From Acidobacteriota bacterium (GTDB taxonomy: Bacteria; Actinomycetota; Actinomycetes; Actinomycetales; Microbacteriaceae): 64,000 bases of DNA. Under the pieces are notes generated by a model. The model saw only the letters and a list, made by a program, of their open reading frames with translations, had not been told where the DNA came from and did no database searches. Location: positions 36,212-100,211 of the forward strand of contig JABBOB010000004.1 of NCBI GenBank assembly GCA_019352055.1, read 5' to 3'. This document shows, in pieces, positions 1 through 9,104 of this stretch. Position 1 is the first letter of the stretch. Each line of letters opens with the position of its first letter. Made by a program: the position numbers and the translations under genes.

Positions 1-375
1 GACGACGAACCCTTCGAGGGCGGGCTCCGCCGAGTCCGCCCCGGGCACGGTCATGAAGGTCCGCTCGCCGTCGGGCTCGATGGCGGTGAGCACGAACCCG
101 GTGTCGCCATCCCGCACGGCGGGCAGCGGGAAGGGCACGTCGAGAGCGGACAGCGCCGACCGCACCAGGTCCCCGAGAGGACCGGTGCCGATCCGGCCCG
201 CGAAGACCGAGTCCACACCGGCGGCACACGCGGCGACGAGGGCGCGGTACCCGCCGCCGCCGACAGTGAGACGGCCACCGGACGCGAGCACGTCGCCACC
301 CCGGACCGGGAGCGCGGGCACCGTTGCCACCACGTCGACGAGCGCGTTGCCCGTGCTGATCAGCCGGCCGGTCAT
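1..375 (-). CDS. PfkB/ribokinase-family sugar kinase, N-terminal part (runs off left edge)
   Basis: Reverse frame from ATG at 375: MTGRLISTGNALVDVVATVPALPVRGGDVLASGGRLTVGGGGYRALVAACAAGVDSVFAGRIGTGPLG..., PfkB-like N-terminus. Missing from ORF track because there is no stop in the window. ATGA overlap with next gene. Confidence 0.8.
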   Translation of the reverse strand, partial: MTGRLISTGNALVDVVATVPALPVRGGDVLASGGRLTVGGGGYRALVAACAAGVDSVFAGRIGTGPLGDLVRSALSALDVPFPLPAVRDGDTGFVLTAIEPDGERTFMTVPGADSAEPALEGFVV

Positions 376-1358
376 CGGAGTGCCAGGAGCGCGTCGACGC
401 GCTCCTCGAGATGGAGGTCGTTGACCGCCGTGACGATGGCGACCGCCTCGGCGGGGAAGCCGGCGACGCCGTGGACCGCCCCCGCCATCGCCCCGGTCAT
501 CGCGGCGATCGTGTCGGTGTCGCCGCCCAGCGACGCTGCGGCGCAGCACGCCGCCCACGGATCGTCGGGATGCAGGAGGAGCATCGCGAACGCGGCCGGC
601 ACCGATTCCTGCGTCGCGAGGCTCGTGCCGATGAGGGACACCACGCGGTCGGTGGCGACGGCCGTGCCGTGCAGGCCGGCGAGCTCGGTGCTCCAGGTGA
701 TCCTCGCGGCGACGTCCGCCCCGGCGACCCATCGACCTCGCTGGACGCCTGCACGGGCCGCGGCGATGCCGAGGGCGACCGCGACCGCGACCGGATGACC
801 CTCCACCCCGGCGCTGACGACCGCGGCGACCGCGGCCGCGCCGGAGATCGCGACCGAGGTGTGGTGGCTGACGAGGCACGCCTCCTCGACGGCACCGACG
901 AGGTCGTCGAGATCGGCGACGGGGTTGGCGATCCCGACCGGCGCGATGCGCATCGCCGCCCCGTTCGTCGTCCCGTTCGTGCCGGCCAGCTCGGGGGCGG
1001 TGCCGTCCCGGATCGCCTGGATCGCGGCGCGCGTAGAGGGGCCGAGCAGATCGAGCGACCCGCGAGCCAGCGCGTCCTGCTCCCACCGGTCGAGGTCGCC
1101 CGCAAGTCGTCGCGGATCGATGCGGCCGCCGCCGGCGATGAGCGCGTCCGCCAGCAGCAGCGCCTGCTCGGTGTCGTCGGTCACGTGGCCCGCCGGCAGA
1201 CCGTGGGCCAGCGGGTGGTCCGGCGCAGCCGCGCGGAAGCCGGTGACCCCGCCCGCGGCGAGCACCGTTTCGCGCGGGAGGGTCTGGGTCGGCATGCCGA
1301 GGGCGTCGCCGATCGCCAGACCGGTCAGGGCGCCGAGCGCCCGATCCCTGCGGCTCAT
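372..1358 (-). CDS. ADP-ribosylglycohydrolase (ARH/DraG) family protein
   Basis: MSRRDRALGALTGLAIGDALGMPTQ...TDDTEQALLLADALI...SLGGDTDTIAAMTGAMAGA; metal-binding DDT and GGDTD motifs. Confidence 0.9.
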   Translation of the reverse strand: MSRRDRALGALTGLAIGDALGMPTQTLPRETVLAAGGVTGFRAAAPDHPLAHGLPAGHVTDDTEQALLLADALIAGGGRIDPRRLAGDLDRWEQDALARGSLDLLGPSTRAAIQAIRDGTAPELAGTNGTTNGAAMRIAPVGIANPVADLDDLVGAVEEACLVSHHTSVAISGAAAVAAVVSAGVEGHPVAVAVALGIAAARAGVQRGRWVAGADVAARITWSTELAGLHGTAVATDRVVSLIGTSLATQESVPAAFAMLLLHPDDPWAACCAAASLGGDTDTIAAMTGAMAGAVHGVAGFPAEAVAIVTAVNDLHLEERVDALLALR

Positions 1359-1906
1359 GCCCCCATCATGGCGAGCACCGCGTCCACGCTGCTGATCGTG
1401 ATGAGCGGCCCGTACAGCGCCATCGCGTCCAGCGCCCGGCGGTGGTCCGCGTCCGTCAGTCCGGCGCACGCGTCCTCCGGCACCACGACGAATCGGCCCG
1501 CGTCGGCGGCGGCCAGCGCGGTCGACAGCACGCAGCAGTCGGTCGAGACGCCGGTGAGCACGAGGCGCTCGCTGCCGGCCGTGGCCGCGGCGAGCTCGGG
1601 ACCCCACTTGCCGAACGTCGGTGCGCTCACGACCGGAGCGTCCCCGACGGCGAGCTCCGCGGTGAGGTCCCAGAGCGGATCGCCCTCCGGGCGCAGCTGG
1701 CCGGGCCATTCCCGGTAGTAGGGGATCCACGCGCCGACCGGCTCCGCCGGTGCGACGAACCGGGTGAAGACGGTGCGCTCCGCGAACGCGGGCAGCAGAC
1801 GACGGACGCCCGCCGACGCGGCGGCGTACCCGGGCGTCGCCCAGGCGCTGTCCGCGTCGGCGAACACGCGCTGCATGTCGACGACGACGAGGTGGGTGCC
1901 GGTCAT
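1355..1906 (-). CDS. isochorismatase-family cysteine hydrolase
   Basis: MTGTHLVVVDMQRVF...FGKWGPEL...GVSTDCCVLSTALAAADAG; Asp/Lys/Cys triad motifs. Confidence 0.9.
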   Translation of the reverse strand: MTGTHLVVVDMQRVFADADSAWATPGYAAASAGVRRLLPAFAERTVFTRFVAPAEPVGAWIPYYREWPGQLRPEGDPLWDLTAELAVGDAPVVSAPTFGKWGPELAAATAGSERLVLTGVSTDCCVLSTALAAADAGRFVVVPEDACAGLTDADHRRALDAMALYGPLITISSVDAVLAMMGA

Positions 1907-3378
1907 TCGGGCCGGGCGAGCGGAAGGGCCTCCTGCCGGCGGACGGCGCCGCGGCCGAGGAGCAGCGTGCCGGCGAACCCGATCACCAGCGCGAGGAGGA
2001 CGCCCAGGTTGGCGTACGCCCAAGCGCCGGTGCGGCCGCCGAGACCGAACGGCCCGAGCAGGTAGCCCTGCCAGTTGAGCCACGCGGGCACTCCGTACGA
2101 GTTGGTGATGAGTCCCCAGCCGACCACCGTGCCGGCGAGGACCAGGAGCACCGCCGACCATCGGACGGATCCGTACCGCCCGCGGGCGTCGTACAGCTCC
2201 GCGCTCGCGTAGTCGCGGCGCCGCAGCAGGTAGTCGGCGACGAAGACGCCGCACCAGGCCGCGATCGGGGTGCCGAGGGTGACGAGGAAGGCCTGGAACG
2301 GGCTCGAGAAGTCCGGGGCGACGAAGGCCACGTAGATCGCGCCCGCGATCATCACGACGCCGTCGACGCCGGCCGCCACCGGCCGGGGGATCCGGATCCC
2401 GGCGGTCAGCAGCGCGAGGCCGGAGGAGTAGATGTCGAGCACCGCGCCGCCCACGAGGCCGAGGATCGCGACGAGTGCGAACGGCACCAGGAACCAGACG
2501 GGGAGGATCGACGTCAGCGCGCCGATCGGGTCGCTCGCGACGGCGTCGGACAGCGTCTTCGACGAGCCGGCCAGCAGCAGGCCGACCACGACGAGGACGA
2601 CCGGAGCCAGTGCGCCGCCGAACGTCGTCCATCCGAAGACACCGCGGCTGCGCGCGGTCCTCGGCAGGTAGCGCGAGTAGTCCGCGGCGGCGTTGACCCA
2701 GCCGAGGCCGAAGCCGGTCATCACGAAGACGAGTGCGCCGATGACGGCCTGCGGAGATCCCGCCGCGAGGTGCGCGACGGCGTCGAACCGGATGTGCGGC
2801 GCGGCCAGGACGACGTACACGACGGTCAGGACCGCGGTCACGACGGTGATCCACTGCTGCAGGCGCATGATCACCGTGAAGCCGGCCACGCCGGCACCGA
2901 CGATCAGCACGGCCACGACGACGAGGGCGACGATCTTCGTGACCGCGCCGCCGTTCCAGCCGAGCTCGCGGAACACGGTCGAGGTCGCGAGCACCGCCAG
3001 GGCGGCCAGCACCGTCTCCCAGCCCACGGTGAGGATCCAGGAGAGGACGGCGGGGAGGCGGTTGCCGTCGACGCCGAACGCCGCCCGGGACAGCACCATC
3101 GTCGGTGCCGAGCCCCGCTTGCCCGCCAGGGCGACGACGCCGCAGAGCGCGAACGAGGCCACGATCCCGACGACCGCGACGATGGTCGCCTGGAGGAACG
3201 AGATGCCGTCGCCGAGGATGAACGCGCCGTAGCTCAGTGCGAGGACCGAGACGTTGGCGGCGAACCAGGGCCAGAAGAGATCGCGGGGGCGTCCCCTGCG
3301 ATCCGCTTCCGCGATGGTGTCGAGGCCGACGACCTCGATGCCCCCTGCCGGCGCGGCCGGTTCGGTGCTGACGGTCAT
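1903..3378 (-). CDS. NCS1-family nucleobase:cation symporter (cytosine/purine permease)
   Basis: MTVSTEPAAPAGGIEVVGLDTIAEADRRGRPRDLFWPWFAANVSVLALSYGAFI..., multiple TM segments, NCS1 signature. Confidence 0.9.
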   Translation of the reverse strand: MTVSTEPAAPAGGIEVVGLDTIAEADRRGRPRDLFWPWFAANVSVLALSYGAFILGDGISFLQATIVAVVGIVASFALCGVVALAGKRGSAPTMVLSRAAFGVDGNRLPAVLSWILTVGWETVLAALAVLATSTVFRELGWNGGAVTKIVALVVVAVLIVGAGVAGFTVIMRLQQWITVVTAVLTVVYVVLAAPHIRFDAVAHLAAGSPQAVIGALVFVMTGFGLGWVNAAADYSRYLPRTARSRGVFGWTTFGGALAPVVLVVVGLLLAGSSKTLSDAVASDPIGALTSILPVWFLVPFALVAILGLVGGAVLDIYSSGLALLTAGIRIPRPVAAGVDGVVMIAGAIYVAFVAPDFSSPFQAFLVTLGTPIAAWCGVFVADYLLRRRDYASAELYDARGRYGSVRWSAVLLVLAGTVVGWGLITNSYGVPAWLNWQGYLLGPFGLGGRTGAWAYANLGVLLALVIGFAGTLLLGRGAVRRQEALPLARPE

Positions 3379-4031
3379 GTGAGCAGTTCCTCTCGAGCGG
3401 TGGATCGGTAGAGCGCGGGCGGCCGGTGGCGCACGCCGGCCTGGTGGGCGCCCGTGGGCGTCACCGTGCCGGTCGCCTCGGTACGGCGCCGGAAGTTGGC
3501 GGGGTCGAGCCGGCGACCCAGGATCGCCTCGTGCACCTCGCGCAACTGGCCGAGGGTGAACTCCTCGGGCAGCAGGGCGTGGGACAGGTGGGTGTACTCG
3601 AGCTTGCTCTTCAGGCGCTTCACCGCCCAGCCGACGATCTCGTCGTGGTCGAACGCGAGCGGGGGGAGTGCCTCCGCCGGGAACCAGGCGACGTGCGGGT
3701 CGGCACGGGTCAGTGCCGCCTCCTCCGTGCGCACGAGCGCCCAGTACACGACGGACACGACCCGCTCGGCTCCGCCGCGTTCGACCGCCCCGAACGTGTA
3801 GAGCTGCTCGAGGTGGGCCGGATCCAGCCCCGTCGTGGTCGCGAGGCCCCGCCGCGCGGCATCCCGCAGCGACTCGGCGGGGCGGAGCGGCCCGCCCGGG
3901 AGCGCCCAGCGCCCGAGGTGCGGTTCGCGCACCCGCTGCACGAGCGGCAGGTGGAGCGCCGGCTGACCGTCGTGGTCCCGGAGGCCGAAGATCACCGTCG
4001 AGACCGCGACGGTGACGGGCTGCTCGGCCAT
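3375..4031 (-). CDS. NrtR-like transcriptional regulator (degenerate Nudix domain + C-terminal winged helix)
   Basis: Nudix box degenerate: GGPLRPAESLRDAARRGLATTTGL (RE and EE lost); C-terminus FTLGQLREVHEAILGRRLDPANFRRR typical of NrtR wHTH. Confidence 0.82.
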   Translation of the reverse strand: MAEQPVTVAVSTVIFGLRDHDGQPALHLPLVQRVREPHLGRWALPGGPLRPAESLRDAARRGLATTTGLDPAHLEQLYTFGAVERGGAERVVSVVYWALVRTEEAALTRADPHVAWFPAEALPPLAFDHDEIVGWAVKRLKSKLEYTHLSHALLPEEFTLGQLREVHEAILGRRLDPANFRRRTEATGTVTPTGAHQAGVRHRPPALYRSTAREELLT

Positions 4032-4040
4032 GGCCCCTCC

Positions 4041-4106
4041 GGTAAAGGTCGATCGGACACGAACTGTGCCGGGAGCGTAGCACTTCGGGTGCCGATGACC
4101 ATTACC
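4041..4106. promoter_or_regulatory. interrupted inverted repeat around the promoter of the NrtR-like operon (candidate operator)
   Basis: Arms GGTAAAGGTCGATCGG (4041-4056) and CCGATGACCATTACC (4092-4106); minus-strand TGGTCA-N16-TACGCT promoter lies in and between them. Confidence 0.5.
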
Positions 4107-4153
4107 GCTGGCGGCAGCGCCGAGCCGCTCGCGAGGTCCGTACGATTGCCGGG

Positions 4154-5785
<1,632 letters not shown>

Positions 5786-5851
5786 GCCGGCGTCGTCCCG
5801 TCGGCCCGGCCGCGCGTGCCGCCGCCCTCGACCGCGGGGAGCGCGGCGACG

Positions 5852-7081
5852 TCAGCTCACCGGGACGCGCGGGCCGGGGTGCCCCTTCGCGGGCGCCGGG
5901 CTCGCGACCTCCGACCACAGCTCGGACTCGATCCTCCCCGCGACCTCCGCGAGGGCGATCCGGTCCACGGTGAGGGGCTCGCGCGAGCGGGTGTCGAGCA
6001 GGCAGAGCGCACCGATCCGGTAGCCGTCCGGCGACTCGAGCGGGTGCCCGGCGTAGAACCCCCAGCCGTCCGCGGCGAGCCGCTCGCCCTTCAGATCGCC
6101 GAGCACGAACGCCCCGCTCTGACGGATCGTCCGGTCGCACGGGGCGATCGACCGCGGGACGTCCGCCGAGGGCATGCCGATGGCGGCTTTGAACACGACG
6201 CGGTCGCCGTCGATGAGCGTGACCGCGGCGCCCGTGATCCCGAACAGCTCCTTGGCGCTGCGCAGCAGCCGGTCGAGCCGCGGGTTCGAGCCGCTCCGCA
6301 GCAGGTCCGTCCGGTCGAGGGCGTCCTGACGCTCGACCTCCGGGTCGGGTCGCGAGCGGAGGGCTCTCGCCCCGGTCGCCGACGGCTTCGCCGCGAGCGC
6401 ATCGAGCCGCTGCACCAACGGCGGAGCGATCGTCGCGGCGAGCTCGTCGTACGCCTCCGCGGTGCGGGGCGCCACCGGGAGTTCCGTCGACGTCCCGATG
6501 TGGACCACGCCCGCCCGGTGCGCGCACACCTCCTCCGCGATGCGGTCGAGCCGAGCCGCGTGGCTCTCGACCAGGCGGCCCACGCTGCCCGAGGACGCGT
6601 TCGGGCGCTGCACCGGCCGGATCCCGAGCACGGCGATCACCGTCGTCGGCGTGGTCGCCGCGCGGAGGGCATCCGTGAGCTGCTCCAGGTCGGAGCGCCA
6701 GCGCTCCTCGGGCAGCAGGTTGTACGCGTCGGTCGATCCCACGCAGACGACCACCGCGTCGTAGTGGCACATCCGGGCCTCGTCGATGAGCCGCCGGGCG
6801 AGCGAGGCGGTGGTGCCGCGGCGGGCGAGCACGTCGACCGTGGCGCCGCGCCCTGTCGCCGCGGCGAGCCGCCGGGCGAGATGGCCCGGCAGCGCGAGGT
6901 CCTGGGTGAGCACGCCGAAGCCGATCGCAGGCCCGTTGCCGAGCACGAGGAGGCGGTCGGGATCCGGCCCGGCGACGGACTGCCGCGACGAGTCGAACGG
7001 GTGCGGCACGACGTCCAGCTCCTCGCGGACGCGGCGGCCCCATCTGGCGGCGAGCGGAGCGAGGAGGTCGGTGACCTGCAT
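5852..7081 (-). CDS. degenerate SGNH-hydrolase-like domain + GAF domain protein
   Basis: N-term LLVLGNGPAIGFG...VVVCVGSTDAYN; C-term GAF ...FYAGHPLESPDGYRIGALCLLD; paralog of 51860-52957. Confidence 0.75.
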   Translation of the reverse strand: MQVTDLLAPLAARWGRRVREELDVVPHPFDSSRQSVAGPDPDRLLVLGNGPAIGFGVLTQDLALPGHLARRLAAATGRGATVDVLARRGTTASLARRLIDEARMCHYDAVVVCVGSTDAYNLLPEERWRSDLEQLTDALRAATTPTTVIAVLGIRPVQRPNASSGSVGRLVESHAARLDRIAEEVCAHRAGVVHIGTSTELPVAPRTAEAYDELAATIAPPLVQRLDALAAKPSATGARALRSRPDPEVERQDALDRTDLLRSGSNPRLDRLLRSAKELFGITGAAVTLIDGDRVVFKAAIGMPSADVPRSIAPCDRTIRQSGAFVLGDLKGERLAADGWGFYAGHPLESPDGYRIGALCLLDTRSREPLTVDRIALAEVAGRIESELWSEVASPAPAKGHPGPRVPVS

Positions 7082-7234
7082 GGACGGATCGGCCTTTCGT
7101 GGGAGACCCGTCACCGTACGTGAGCCGCAGGGGCGTCGCTGCCGCCCTCTCCCGGACACGCCGTCTGTGCACCTGGTGGTGGTCCCCGTGCACCTCCGGT
7201 CCGACTCGACGGGTGCGGCCGGCCGTGCGACGAC

Positions 7235-7268
7235 GGAGGGCGCCGGGGCCGAGGCCCGGGCGCCCTCC
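7235..7268 (-). terminator. strong hairpin downstream of Bax inhibitor-1 gene
   Basis: GGAGGGCGCC...GGCGCCCTCC perfect 10-bp arms, inner GGGCC/GGCCC. Confidence 0.65.
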
Positions 7269-7283
7269 GTGATCGGCGCTGCG

Positions 7284-8039
7284 CTAGTTGCGGAAGATGG
7301 CGATGAGGCGCAGGAACTCGAAGTAGAGCCAGACGACCGTGACCATGATCCCGAATGCGCCGGTCCAGCCGTACCGGGCGGGGATGCCGCGCCGGACGCC
7401 CTGCTGGATCTGGTCGAAGTCGAGCACCAGCGAGTACGCGGCCATGACGACCACCGCGACGCCGATGACGATGCCGAGCACGCCGCTCTGCAGGCCGAAC
7501 GTGCCGCCGGCGACGCCGGTCAGCTGCAGCACGACGTTGATCAGCTGGAACACGAGGTACGAGACCATCGCGATGAGGAAGATCTTCGTGGCCCGTGCCG
7601 ACGCGCGGACCTTGCCGCTCGCGAACAGCGCCAGCGTGATGCCGACCGTGATGAGCGTGGCGAGGCCCGCCTGCGCGACGATGCCGTTCCAGCGCGCATC
7701 GAAGAACTTCGAGATGCCGCCGACGAAGAGGCCCTCGGCCGCGGCGTACAGGACGATCAGCGGGACGGACGGCTCCCGCTTGAAGGTGTTGACCATGGCC
7801 AGGACGAAGCCGACCAGGGCACCGGGGATCGCGAGGGCGGGCACGAACCAGCCGATGCCCGAGGTGACGAGCAGGACGGCGAACAGCACGACGGTCTTCA
7901 CCGCGGTGTCCTCGTAGGTCATGCGGCCGGTGTCCGCGGGGGACGCCGCCGGGCGCTCGTACAGCTCCTCGAGCTGGGCGGCGCTGACCGTGCTGCCCTT
8001 CTTGAACGCGGGGTTGTTGGAGAGGGCGGGGTTCGCCAT
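7284..8039 (-). CDS. Bax inhibitor-1/YccA family membrane protein
   Basis: MANPALSNNPAFKKG...MTYEDTAVKTVVLFAVLLVTSGIGW... Confidence 0.92.
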   Translation of the reverse strand: MANPALSNNPAFKKGSTVSAAQLEELYERPAASPADTGRMTYEDTAVKTVVLFAVLLVTSGIGWFVPALAIPGALVGFVLAMVNTFKREPSVPLIVLYAAAEGLFVGGISKFFDARWNGIVAQAGLATLITVGITLALFASGKVRASARATKIFLIAMVSYLVFQLINVVLQLTGVAGGTFGLQSGVLGIVIGVAVVVMAAYSLVLDFDQIQQGVRRGIPARYGWTGAFGIMVTVVWLYFEFLRLIAIFRN

Positions 8040-8173
8040 GGTTCCTGTTCCTGTCGGGATCCGGCAGCGTTGGTGCGCCGGAACGAGGATTCTATGAACA
8101 TCCGGTGCAACGCGCCGCACCTCGGCGTTATGCGGTTCCTAAGGATCCGCCGCCGGTGTCGTAGCCTCACCAC

Positions 8174-9097
8174 GTGCCCTCCCCGCTGCTGATCGCGCAC
8201 CGCGGTGCCTGCGGCTACCGGCCGGAGCTCACCCGCGGCGCCTTCCTGCTCGCTCTCGAGCAGGGCGCGCGGGCGATCGAGATCGACGTGGTGGCCAGCG
8301 CTGACGGGGAGCTGGTGGTCCGCCATGATCCCGAGCTCAGCCACACCACCGACGTCGCCGCGCATCCGGAGCTCCGCGATCGGAGGCGGTTGAAGGTCGT
8401 CCGCGGCCGGCCGCGCCTCGGCTGGTTCGCCGAGGATCTCTCGCTCGCCGAGCTGCGATCGCTCACGGGCAGAGAGCGCCTTCCGCGACTGCGCCCGGCC
8501 AGCGCCGAGCACGACGGCGCCGAGGCGGTCCTCACCCTCCGCGAGGTGATCGAGCTCGTGGCCGCGGCCGACGGCGTGCGCCTGGTCGTCGAGCTGAAGC
8601 ACGCCGCCCGCTCCGCCCGCCTCGGCCTCCCGGTCGACGAGCTGCTCGCCGGGACGCTCGCGGCGGCGCCCCGCCTCCCCGAGATCAGCATCGAGAGCTT
8701 CGAGCACCACGCGCTGGACCTGCTGGCCGCGAGGGGGATCGGGCACCCGCTGGTGGCGCTGATCGGCCACGAGCCCCTGATCGACCACCGCACCGTGCGT
8801 CACCCGGAGGCGTTCGCGGGCTACGACGGTGTCAGCCTCGGTGCGCACCTGGTGAAGCCGGGAGTCGTCGCGGGCTTCCGCGAGCTGGGGCTCGACGTGT
8901 GGACGTGGACCCTGCGGCCGGAGAACCGGTTCCTCCCGCGTCGCTACCGGGTTCCGGGGGACGCCTTCGGCCGCTACGCCGCCTACTGGCGGCGGCTGCT
9001 CGACGCCGGGGTGACCGGTGTGTTCGCCGACCACCCCGATCTCGCGCTCGCCGAGCTCGGTCGAAGCATCGATGTCGGGACCCCGGCCTACCCTTGA
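8174..9097 (+). CDS. glycerophosphodiester phosphodiesterase family protein
   Basis: LIAHRGACGYRPE...IEIDVVASADGELVVRHDPEL...; leaderless GTG start. Confidence 0.93.
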   Translation: MPSPLLIAHRGACGYRPELTRGAFLLALEQGARAIEIDVVASADGELVVRHDPELSHTTDVAAHPELRDRRRLKVVRGRPRLGWFAEDLSLAELRSLTGRERLPRLRPASAEHDGAEAVLTLREVIELVAAADGVRLVVELKHAARSARLGLPVDELLAGTLAAAPRLPEISIESFEHHALDLLAARGIGHPLVALIGHEPLIDHRTVRHPEAFAGYDGVSLGAHLVKPGVVAGFRELGLDVWTWTLRPENRFLPRRYRVPGDAFGRYAAYWRRLLDAGVTGVFADHPDLALAELGRSIDVGTPAYP

Positions 9098-9104
9098 CGG
9101 CATC

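Noticed and set aside
3375-4031. Active Nudix hydrolase
   Set aside because: Catalytic Glu residues of the Nudix box are replaced (RGLATTTG), and a C-terminal winged-helix-like region supports a regulator.
7160-7283. tRNA-like fold between the SGNH-GAF and Bax inhibitor genes
   Set aside because: No T-loop (GTTCRANNC) or CCA-proximal acceptor pairing; explained by a terminator hairpin.
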